NCBI GenBank assembly: GCA_963930655.1
Contig: OZ005600.1
Coordinates: 5,521,501-5,585,500, forward strand
Length of the DNA: 64,000 nucleotides
Direction of reading: 5' to 3'
From: Myrica gale
Lineage: Eukaryota; Streptophyta; Magnoliopsida; Fagales; Myricaceae
The position numbers were made by a program, and so were the translations under genes. The notes under the pieces are model-generated. The model did no database searches, was not told the origin of the DNA, and saw nothing but the letters and a program-made list of their open reading frames with translations. Positions 23,017-33,100 of the stretch are shown piece after piece. The number at the start of each line of letters is the position of its first letter. Position 1 is the first letter of the stretch.

Positions 23017-25169
23017 TTATATTCTAGATAAAATGCCATTGAGGACCACAACAATGTTCTCATAGCACTGCCACACACGTGATGCATCTTCATCCCTTGC
23101 TGCATAATCCAGCTGCAATGTATTAACCACGGATTGTCGTCAATTCGCAAGACCAACAAACATTTTATCTTTTATTTGGCCAGATTGAACATGGTTTCAG
23201 TAAGAGGGAAAGGGACAAACTGCTAGAACAAGATGATAGTTCCCATGAAAATCAGCATAAGATCTCTCGGGCGCAAATTACAGTGCCACTTAAAGCTGTC
23301 AATGGGAAAAATTACACTAAGTTTTTTTTTGTTTTTTTTGTTTTTCTTTATAAATTAGCTAGTTCCGAAATCCATTAGTTCAGGTCCGATACCCATTAAA
23401 TTCAGGTTAAATAGACTTAATGGGTATCGGATCTAAAATATTTTTTTTCTATACATTGATTTTGCTCCTAGTGCTACATAATAACTGAGGCAAATATACA
23501 GTTATTATAATTTTTTGTTTTGCATCGATTACAAGTTCTTCAACCGAGGAGTAACTTCCTGCCATCTTGCTAAATTTATGTTATTAAAAAATTATTTACT
23601 CTTTGCTCCTAATTTTTCACAAGCAAGATCACTTCATTTTTTTCTCCCTATGTTGTTTTGTTTCTTCATTTTTATTAGAGTCCTCGAAAAATGTTGTGTT
23701 TGTTTAGAATTCTTATATAGGTCAAACCAAAGTTCTGATCACTTTTGGGATATATTTATCTAAGGAGCTCTTTTACTAAATCTTGTTTATCTTGAAAATT
23801 TTATTTTTATTATTTAGAGCATGGTTTGCCATCAATTGTTGCTTTGTGTGTGTAAGTTACTTTGAAGAATGTGAATATCTTTCAATTTCAAATCCATAGA
23901 ACACAGAGAAAGTAAATTACAAATGCATCACAAGTAAACTTTTGTCAAAAGAATAAAGAGGAAAAAAAAAGACAGATCCCAGTTGTGGTAGTAACAAAAA
24001 AATGTAAGAAAAACAACCCCTAATGGCATCAAGACCTCAACCATCAGAATCATCTGTAATTTGTTCTAAAGTTTTAGAATTAAGTAGAGAATTAACTTAA
24101 ATTAGATTATCAAAAGTGATTTGCGTAATAGGATGAAAAATAACTGAATGAATGGTTGCATGTTAGTGTACATCGAGCAAAAAGTTTTTAAAACTATTGA
24201 GAACGAAGTCATTTTGCAACATTTTCAGAAGATGCAAACTCGTTGGATCCAATTGTCACCTCTCAGTCGCAGTATATATTACGGTACATGTATTCCAATA
24301 TTTTTAATACTTTTAGTCTTTAATTTTCGATATTATAACTTTAAGACAATGACGTAGAAAAAAAAACTCTAAGACAATGTTTTGCATTACGAATGAATTT
24401 TTTTTTTGTCATTTCGCCTTTAAAGTTCGACACCCATAAATTTTAATCCTGATTCCGCCACTGAGAAAAGGCATCTGATTCCATGATACTTCAGGAGGAA
24501 GAATAAGCACTACTTAGGTTGTGTTTGTGTTGTAATATTTTTGGTATGGGAATATGTGTTGGTATTGGGTTTAGTGAAAAGTTGAGGAGAGAGGTAATTT
24601 TTTATATTTTTTGTAATTTTTTATATTTTTTTATGGTAAAGAGAGAGATTATATTGAAGTATTTTATTAGGAGAGAGATAAAATTTTGGGGGATATTATG
24701 AATGCAAACGCAGCCTTACTCTGGTAGCATTATTGAAGAGATTGGAATACAGCTTCCTTAGCTCAGGCCTCTCACTTCCAGGCTTGCCTTGGATTATTGT
24801 ATAAATATCCTGTTTCAGGTAGGACGAATTCCTTCTCAGCACCTTTTGTGCTTCTCCCCATGACCCTGTCTCGATTAGAGATTTTATTCCTAGCAAAGCT
24901 TCTGCATGCACTCTGATTCCACTCTTTGCCTCTTCAATTGTCTGATCAGGTACAACCATATTGAGCTCGAATCCCTCTGCAATTTCTTGACCTGCCAATA
25001 GTACGGAGACCATTGCTGCAATTCCTCCTATTCTTCTATTGAAATTAAGCCCCAGAAAGACCTTCCGGAGCATCTCTCTGGACCTAGAAGAGCGTTTTAA
25101 ACAGCAGGTAGAGGTTGGCGGCGGATAATATGACAGGTTGGGCTGCAATACCAATGGTCTAAATGCCAT
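23017..25169 (-). CDS. PsbQ-like protein, chloroplast thylakoid lumen (PQL3-type)
   Basis: Predicted thylakoid-lumen protein of the PsbQ-like family, whose members serve the chloroplast NDH complex or photosystem II. Two exons, 25169-24720 and 23112-23017, join in phase 0 and give 181 residues, close to relatives. The N-terminus (MAFRPLVLQPNLSYYPPP) looks like a stroma transit peptide. It is followed by R45-R46 and a hydrophobic stretch IGGIAAMVSVLLAG, a twin-arginine lumen-targeting signal. The rest is the helical PsbQ domain (GIRVHAEALLGIKSLIETGSW, SSYLKQDIYTIIQ, ending VVVLNGILSRI). The Met at 25169 was chosen because the transit peptide starts there; the open frame extends further upstream but looks non-coding. 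The 1,607 nt intron contains a MITE that starts four bases after the exon. Assignment to PQL3 rather than another PQL is from memory. Confidence 0.85.
23385..23431. repeat. perfect 15 bp inverted repeat (hairpin) in the PsbQ-like intron
   Basis: TCCGATACCCATTAA at 23385-23399 is exactly inverted as TTAATGGGTATCGGA at 23417-23431 with a 17 nt loop. It lies within the intron, in AT-rich DNA with no gene. Confidence 0.85.
24400..24463 (-). mobile_element. possible hAT-type element end
   Basis: Read on the minus strand this begins CAGTGGCGGAATCAGGAT, a common terminus of plant hAT-like elements. No matching opposite end or target duplication was found, so only a relic is proposed. Confidence 0.3.
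24517..24715. mobile_element. 199 bp MITE (PIF/Harbinger-like) abutting the PsbQ-like splice donor
   Basis: Ends GGTTGTGTTTG and CAAACGCAGCC are imperfect inverted repeats. The flanks share TTA (24514-24516 and 24716-24718), a 3 bp duplication as in PIF/Harbinger MITEs. The interior is AT-rich and non-coding. Its right end lies at intron position +5 of the PsbQ-like gene. Confidence 0.75.
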
Positions 25170-25973
25170 CCCCTTCTGAGTTTTACCAATATAATCTGAT
25201 GTAATAACCTTCTTCCAATATCTGTCGTTTGGATTTCCTATAAGGTCTGAAGATTTTTTTACACATGTAACGGCATTCAATAATCTCGTTCTCAAAACAG
25301 TCCTGCAAAAGAACGCCAGCATATAAGCATTTACAAAAACCAACAACGTCTGCCTTATTCGAGAAACTATGGAGATATCTTCAAAAAAATTCCCACTAGT
25401 CCAAGATATCTCGGAGGATTACTTCAAAAAGAAGTTGTCTATGTTTTGCTCCAGACAAGTTTTAGTGGCAAAACAACTCATTCATCCAGACAGATTGGAG
25501 TGTGAAATAACTATTAAATGGTTGAGACTATCCATACTCCAAAAGCCCCAGAGGCCATGCGATATAGCTGTTAACAAAATTCCTGGAGAATGCAATGGCC
25601 AATGACCAAGTTTGATAGAGGTGGTGGCCAATAATCAGAAACCTAAATATTGAACTGGTGCAGTGAGTGAGAGAGAGTGCGCATACCCGAAAGTTTGATT
25701 TAGGGGGTGACCATTGGTTGGTCCGTAAGAGGTGACTCAGAGAGCCGTGACAGAGGATTTGCCCGCCGCAAGGACGCTGTTTCTCGACTTTTTACCCCTG
25801 GCCACGTACTTCTAAACGACGCAAAGGGCCCTTTTGGATGTCGTACCGCACTATACGTAGATAAATAAGTAGTGAGTCCGAGCTGGTTGGGCTGGGAGTA
25901 TGGAGCTCGAGCTCACGTGGGCTTTGGGCTAACATTAACAACTTAACTAATAAGGCTTTAGTGTGGCCGAGTC
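25170..25973 (-). promoter_or_regulatory. upstream region of the PsbQ-like gene
   Basis: No gene recognised. It holds the probable promoter and leader of the minus-strand PsbQ-like gene. Short open frames have no domain. The right edge is set by the hAT target site at 25966-25973. Confidence 0.3.
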
Positions 25974-26557
25974 TAAGGGAGTGCAAATGTTCCAGTACCG
26001 GTTCCGGCATTTCGGTACTGGTTCCGGCCATTTTCGGTACCGGAACTGGATCCTACTTTATAAAAATTCCGGAACCGGAATCGGAAATACCGAAAAATTC
26101 CGGTTTCGGTATATTTTATAAAAAATTCAAAAAATATTATAATTTTAATTTAGAGTTTGCCTCTTTCAATTTGGATTTTTTGTAAATGTTTAGTTGTTTA
26201 CTTATTTGTATGATTAATTATTTGTTTAATAGTTTTTTTGTAAATTTAATTTAGAGTTTATTTTCTTAATATATTTTTTTGTTTTGAAATTTATTTGTAA
26301 TTTTAATTTATATTTATTTTGGCATCTTGAAATAGTGAAATATTGTTTTGAAATTTAATTTTTTAATTGTAATTTTAATTTAGAGTTACTTGGCTCACAA
26401 AACACAACTTAAAAATCCATTTTCGGGTCAACGAGCCTAAACTAAATATATTTTTTAGGCCTATATAAGGAACCAGAATAAAAAATGTGGTTCCAGAACC
26501 GGGAACCGGAACCGGAATGGCCAATTCTGGTTCCGTCCGTTTCAGTACCCACCCTTA
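25974..26557. mobile_element. non-autonomous hAT element with repeated GGTTCCGG words
   Basis: A 584 bp element with ends TAAGGGAGTG and its partner CCCACCCTTA, flanked by a perfect 8 bp duplication GCCGAGTC (25966-25973 and 26558-26565). Both subterminal regions are dense in CCGGAACCGG/GGTTCCGG and GGTACCGG words in both orientations. The middle is AT-rich and contains no transposase. Confidence 0.85.
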
Positions 26558-27782
26558 GCCGAGTCTGACCCGGACCAATTTATTGTACATTTTCTTTCTT
26601 GTTCATTTTCTCCACCTTTATTGCTGTGATCAATATTTTTTTTTATAATTTAAAAAAATAGACACCGCAACACTTGCTGCTATTACATTAATGCCCATAC
26701 AGTCATCATCTTCTTTCAACTAAAATTGGCAAATTCGGTACCTCTCTATTGATCTTCTTTCCAAAGTTTCTTAGAATACCCAAGACACGGATCGTGGTTT
26801 CGGCCGTCCTTTTAGCCACAATTTCCACACGCATCTTGTCTTGTCTATTTCCTATTACTTGTAATAGCAAGGCTCCGATAATGAAAATCCACGACAAATA
26901 ATACTTGTAATTTACACTAACAGTATGGTGCTTTTTATTATTTTTATGCTGCACATCCTTTCATTTTAAATTTATAGGATAATTCATTTCATAATAGGTA
27001 CTTCTTATTCAATTAAAAAAAAGTCTAGAGATTATTAATTAATATATATAATATTGAATGTTGTAGAACTCACGTGTGTGTCTGTTTCTTTTCGAAATTA
27101 GACCATCAATAATAAATTGAAGAAGCTCTTGATCTAAAGAGTTATGTGGTAATAAAATTTGGAGAAATTTATGCTTTATCATCTAAACTAATCAATAAAA
27201 ACTTTTACTCTTCACATTTGACTCACTCAAACCGTCACTTATTTTTAATTTACTTCAAATAAAAGATTTACCCGTTAAAAATTAGGGTTAAGCACTCATT
27301 TGGTCCATATGTTTTGACTCGTTTTAACAAATTGTCTTCGATTTTCAAATTGATCGTTTGTTAGTTTTGTCAAATGATTATCAGCTCCAATTATAAGTTG
27401 ATAAGTGCCACCCAAAATTAAAATTACGAGACTTTAATTTTGTTAGTTTTTTGTTTCTATTTTTTGTCGTTTAAAATAATTTGTTGTTTTAGTTTTTTAT
27501 TCAATTGATGCGGTATTTATTGTTCTATGACTTGAAAATTTTAATTGAGATAATATTTTAGTTAGTCTTGGGTGACACGGTTGAAGCGTTTAAGATTGAA
27601 GTTTAACTAAAGACTTAGTTGATAAAAATTACAAACTCATGAACCTCCATAATTAATTTAAAATTTTAATAACTAATTTTTAAAATGAATCAAAATCGAG
27701 AAACAAGTAAACCTTAAAAATTATGACACGGTACAATCTCAATGGTTAGATCTTGACAAATAAAAAAAACAAGTAAAGGGAA
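26558..27782. other. AT-rich intergenic stretch
   Basis: No gene seen. At 27291 the words AGGGTTAAGCACTCATTTGGTCC resemble the left end of the Mutator-type elements nearby, but no right end was found. Confidence 0.35.
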
Positions 27783-27786
27783 TTAA

Positions 27787-28216
27787 GGTTGTGTTTGAGT
27801 GTTAAAATTTTAGGGTATTGAATTTGGTGAAAAAGTGAAGAGACGAAGGCTATGTTTATTTAAGTTCTTAAAAAGTTTTCAAAAATTTATCACTTACTTT
27901 TCATCAATTCCAATACATTTTTACCAATCCCAATAAATTTTTCATCAATTTTCGTACATTTTCACCAATTCAAATAACTTTTTACAAATTTCAACAAATT
28001 TTAACTAACTTTTCACCAATCACAAGAGAATCTACAATACTTCCAAAAAACACAAAAGAAAAACTGTTTTGAAAACTAAACCAAACATGACCGAATGATT
28101 TTTAATATTTATTATAGTGAAAAGTAATGATGCGATAGGGAGAAATAAATTATATTATAATTTTTTATTATGTTAAAACTTTTAAAAAGTGTAAAAATTT
28201 TATTTGCAAACCCACC
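27787..28216. mobile_element. MITE of the 24517 family carrying a second MITE
   Basis: Starts GGTTGTGTTTGAG and ends CAAACCCACC, with TTAA on both sides (27783-27786, 28217-28220). Internal words (GGTATTGAATTTGGTGAAAAAGTGAAGAG) match the 24517 element. The continuity is broken at 27848-28092 by another element. Confidence 0.65.
27848..28092. mobile_element. nested 245 bp MITE
   Basis: Ends GGCTATGTTT and AAACATGACC are imperfect inverted repeats. GAA is found on each side. The interior is tandemly built from CAAT/TTTCACCAATT-type words. It sits inside the larger MITE, so it inserted later. Confidence 0.65.
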
Positions 28217-28363
28217 TTAATTCTCAAGATATACTTTAGAGAATAAATTGCAAACGAAGCCATAGTTAAGACTTAACTATAAAGAATAATTAAAAAATAA
28301 ATATACGAAAATATCTATGAGATATTGTTCTCATCAAAGTCTTTTTTATGCGTAAAAAAAATA

Positions 28364-29105
28364 GGGTTAATCACCAAAATAGTCCCTGGCTTTATGCCCT
28401 TTATCGATTTGATCCCTGAGTTTCCAATTTGGTCACATAAGTCCTTAGGTTATCCTCATTTATCAATTTGGTCCCTGAATTTTCAATTTGGTCACATAAG
28501 TCCTTAGGTTATCCTCATTTATCGATTTGGTCCTTCCGTCCAATTTCTACTTTGACGTCTCATCAAAATGAGCCATTACCCCAAAATCAATCTGCAAACA
28601 GAGAGCAACAAATAGAAAATCTACGACACGATTCAAATCTCAAAGATCACCAACGGCTTCAGATTGGATATCTCTTCGCTCCGTGAAAAATAGACGACCG
28701 TCATCGATCGAATGAGGGGTCTCCCCGTTCGTTTTTTTTTCTTTTTTACAAATATGTCAGGTGGACGTGATTTTTTTTAAATAATAAAAAAAGCATACAC
28801 GTGTCGTGATGTTTTTGGTGGTGACGTGGCCCACCGTTAGCTGACTGTGCACGGAGAAGACGGAATTGGATGGAATGATCAAATCGATAGATGATGATAA
28901 CCTAAGGACTTATGTGACCAAATTGGAAACCCAGGGACCAAATTGATAAATGAGGATAACCTAAGGACTTATGTGACCAAATTGAAAACCCAAGGACCAA
29001 ATTGATAAATTAGGATAACCTAAGGACTTATGTGACCAAATTGGAAACCTAGGGACCAAATCAATAAATGACATAAAATTCAAGGACTATTTTGATCATT
29101 AACCT
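28364..29105. mobile_element. second Mutator-type element, with subterminal tandem repeats
   Basis: A 742 bp element starting GGGTTAATCA and ending TGATCATTAACCT (last base changed), flanked by a perfect 9 bp duplication AAAAAAATA (28355-28363 and 29106-29114). The left arm has two, and the right arm about three, copies of a roughly 50 bp unit built on CACATAAGTCCTTAGGTTAT. The block CCGTTAGCTGACTG and a CACGTG (28798-28803) are shared with the element at 20310, so the two are relatives. No transposase frame. Confidence 0.88.
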
Positions 29106-29515
29106 AAAAAAATATTAACAGCACAATTTAAAACATTGATACGCTTAGAAAAAAAACATAAAACGTTGATAGGAATTAGGAGCAGCATCTTCCAAGCAGA
29201 AGAGAGAGAGACTGGTGTGGGTGCGTGTTTTTCTCTCATCATCCTCTCCTTCTCTTTCCTATGACACGCTTATTTCTTTATTTTTAAAACATAATCCGTA
29301 CTCTGGCAAGGACCGCTGGAAGGATGGTGGCACATGCTTTCTGTCATATCACTCCAAAGCGGATGGTCATAGATTTCCTAGTACGGATCCCCCAACGGCC
29401 CAGATTGCTCTCTCCTCTCTCTCGGACTCCCCCTTGTTCTCTCTCTACTGCCCTCTCAGCTCCAGGTTGGTCGGGACCCTCCTTTATAAGAGAGGGTAAG
29501 TGGCGCTCGCTTTTC

Positions 29516-29562
<47 letters not shown>

Positions 29563-30141
29563 CTAAATTTCTCTTTTTCTCTCGTGCTACCGTAAGTTCC
29601 TTTCAATTTCACCTGACGCCAAAAATTTTCTGTACCTCTGAATCCCCCTCGATAGCGATAGGGCTTACTGTTCAACGGTCAGTAACTGGGTTTCTTTTCT
29701 TTCTTTCTAAGCTCAGCCCTCTCTTTCATGGCTACGATCTCGAAAGACGCGCTCCGTTTAGTTTTGGATAGTGGAGTCACTGGAGTGGCGGATCCCTTCC
29801 TCATGGGGTTTCAGTTTGCATGAAATTACTGAAATGTCTCTCTCTCTCTCTCCGTCTCTTGCTCTCTCTGCTTTGAAAACTTTCTGAGTTACTGTGCATA
29901 AATCGCCATCTGCGAGCATGGTCTGAATTAGTAAATAGATTGGTAGAGCAATGGCTTGAGGTTGCATAGTGATGCTTCCTGTTGTACTCCATAGCTTTAG
30001 AGTTTTTTTTAACCTTTTTTTTTCATAGTTCATTTATGGTAGCTTTATGCATGAGTGAGGGTTAGGCTTTTATAAATATCTCCACAATTTTGATTAACCC
30101 CTCAAAATAAAAAAGGGAAGAATAAAAAGGAAAAGCTTGAT
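29106..30141 (+). promoter_or_regulatory. ARF8 promoter and 5' leader, with a 40-base poly(T) run
   Basis: Directly 5' of ARF8 and immediately right of the Mutator-type element. A TATA-like CCTTTATAAGAG lies at about 29479-29490, and a run of 40 T (29523-29562) follows it. The remainder is CT-rich (TCTCTCTCTCTC at about 29840-29850), as in many ARF leaders. Several short upstream ATG frames exist, but the transcription start is not known. Confidence 0.45.
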
Positions 30142-33100
30142 ATGAAGCTTTCAACGTCAGGGTTGAGTCAGCTGGATCACGAAGGTATCCATCTCACATC
30201 CTTCCTCTTATTCTTTGATTTTAGCATCTAAATACTTTTTTTGTCATGTCATTTTCGGGTTCCCTTTTTTATTACTATCATTGTAGAGTAAAAATAGGTA
30301 TAATAATCATTGTTCCTTTTTTTGCTCTCTTATCATTGGAGGAGGTGGGGAGAAGAAGTGCTTAAATTCAGAGCTATGGCATGCATGTGCTGGACCGCTG
30401 GTCTCCCTACCAACGCCGGGGACTCGCGTCGTCTACTTTCCCCAGGGTCATAGCGAGCAGGTTTCTTCTTTTGATTATTTTTTTGTTTTCCTCCTCCCTT
30501 CAATTTTTCATATTAGTAAACAAATTAAAATCAAGTTTCAGGACTGTCTTTTTTATTCTGGTGAGCCTATTTTTGAAGACTGTAATATTGCAATCTTCCA
30601 TAGCTAAATTTGCAAAAGTGTTATTACATAATCGGTTGTTATCAATTACTTACATTATCACACGTGGTGCGATGATTTAGAGCAAATAAAATTACCTGCA
30701 AAAAAGTGAAGTTGGAATTCTTGTTCTTGTTGTAGGTTGCTGCCACTACTAACAAAGAAGTCGATGGACACATTCCCAATTACCCGAACTTGCCGCCCCA
30801 GTTGATTTGTCAACTCCACAATGTCACAATGCATGTGTGTTCTTTTTTCTTTTTCTTTTTTCCCTCGCTCTTTTGTTTTCTGTTGTAAACTTTGCATTAC
30901 TTGATCCATGTCTGTATCCCGTTTAAAAAAAATAAAAAATAAAAAGTTAGAAACCAAAATGGAACTATGAGTTTCCAACCTATACTTTGTGAAATTTCAG
31001 GCAGATGTGGAAACGGATGAAGTATATGCCCAAATGACATTGCAGCCTTTGACACCGGTATTCCCGACTTTGTTATTGTTCATCTTTGTTTTTTCTTTTG
31101 ACTTTTTTTTCTTGGCATTCTAAATTTTTTTCTGAATGGAATTGCCATTCTTTTGTTCCCGGTGGTGTGCATAGGAAGAGCAAAAGGATACATTTCTCCC
31201 TATGGAATTGGGGATTCCAAGCAAGCAGCCCACCAATTACTTCTGCAAGACATTGACAGCAAGTGACACTAGTACCCATGGAGGATTCTCTGTTCCTCGT
31301 CGCGCAGCTGAAAAAGTTTTCCCTCCATTGGTAGGGTCAGTTACTTTTCTTCTTCCTATTTTGAATGTGCTGTTGCATTTACTTGTTCTTTTGGCACTGC
31401 AGGATTTCTCACTGCAGCCACCGGCTCAGGAACTCATTGCAAGGGATCTCCATGATGTTGAGTGGAAGTTTAGGCATATTTTTCGAGGTGGATTTAAATG
31501 TTGCTCAATAGGGTGTACTTTTCAGGGAAAAAAACCAAAAGTAGAAGAGTATCTACCGATTGATAGTATTTCATGGATTTATTGCTTTCAATATGCTTTC
31601 TAGTACCAAGAGAATTTTACATTATGATCCTTTGCTGCTGGTTAAGGTTATATAGGAAAGTGCCATTTCTTAACTTGTATTTCTACCGGTGGAAATGATA
31701 ATGTTTGCAATTGGATAATCCAAGAATGTGATAAGATGTTGTCTAACCTGTGATTTTCTGCCCAAGGTTGCATCTTCATTTTGTTTTGCATCTTGCAGGA
31801 CAGCCCAAACGGCATCTTCTTACTACAGGCTGGAGTGTGTTTGTTAGTGCCAAAAGACTTGTTCAAGGCGATTCTGTTCTCTTTATCTGGTAGATATTTC
31901 TCTACTTACATCATGCTTTTGTACTTGTTTGATGCGGGGAACTCTAAGCTTTGCTATCACTAGGAATGAAAAAAATCAGCTTCTTTTGGGAATTCGCCGT
32001 GCAACTCGACCACAAACTGTGATGCCGTCATCTGTTTTATCAAGTGATAGCATGCACATTGGGCTCCTGGCTGCTGCTGCTCATGCTGCTGCAACAAATA
32101 GCTGTTTTACTGTGTTCTTTAACCCGAGGTGGCACTCAATTCTCATAGTTTATTCGGCGTAATTGTTCTTTCTTTCTTTTTTTCTTTTCTTGTGTAATGC
32201 TTGTTTTGCCTTTCCAATTGTGTATAGGGCTAGTCCGTCTGAGTTTGTTGTACCCCTTTCAAAATATGTTAAAGCTGTATTTCACACACGTGTATCAGTT
32301 GGGATGCGTTTCCGGATGCTTTTTGAGACTGAAGAGTCAAGTGTCAGAAGGTACGGAGAGTTAATTGCTGATGACATATTTCATCTTATTGATTTGATGA
32401 TGGTTCTTCTATTAATTTCTACGGCTGACTACAAGATCTACTACCAGTCACAGCTAGTTGAAAGACAACCAAACAAGTAAATAACAATGATGGAATACTT
32501 GCTGCATATTCCTTTGAAAAAAAATGAATAAGAATTTGATTGAAAGCTCCTCATTTTCTATTTCACGTACTCACTATTATCCATTTCATTATTTTCACTT
32601 TTATAATCACAAATCTGGGGGCTCGGTGGGTACTGTTCTCTTCCTTTTATGTAGATGTACGTGGGGAGCCTGAAAACTGGGTTGCTCTGGTACAAAATTG
32701 ATTTGGTTGGTTTATGTGACTGGCAAGGTTGGCATGGTCCTAGGATTCAAAAAGCTGGCAATGTTGGGTCAGGTGTCGATGGTCCAACCTGACTGCCGCA
32801 GATTATTAGAATTTCAGAACTTTCTTTTCTCAAACACTCACCTGTCAAGCCTGATGTCCCTTTCCCAAACCCTCATCCTCACCACTCCATCAGTGTCATC
32901 TAGCCCTTCAGTCTTCATTCTTCACTGAGAAACGTTGATGTCGGGCTTGATTTGTCATCTTGCCCTCATCTCTTTTACTGCCCGTCTGCCAAATCTATCA
33001 CTCAACCTATGCTGAGAAAACCATAGAGGTCAACACTTTACACAAGCCTCCCATTGTCCTTGCTCTCTAGCTCTCATTGATTCTCTTTTTTATGGTAAAT

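Noticed and set aside
27291..27420. Third Mutator-type element starting AGGGTTAAGCACTCATTTGGTCC
   Set aside because: The opposite end and a 9 bp duplication were not found, so it stays a mention only.
30381..30680. 99-residue frame at 30381
   Set aside because: It runs out of ARF8 exon 2 in a different frame into intron; the ARF frame is the conserved one.
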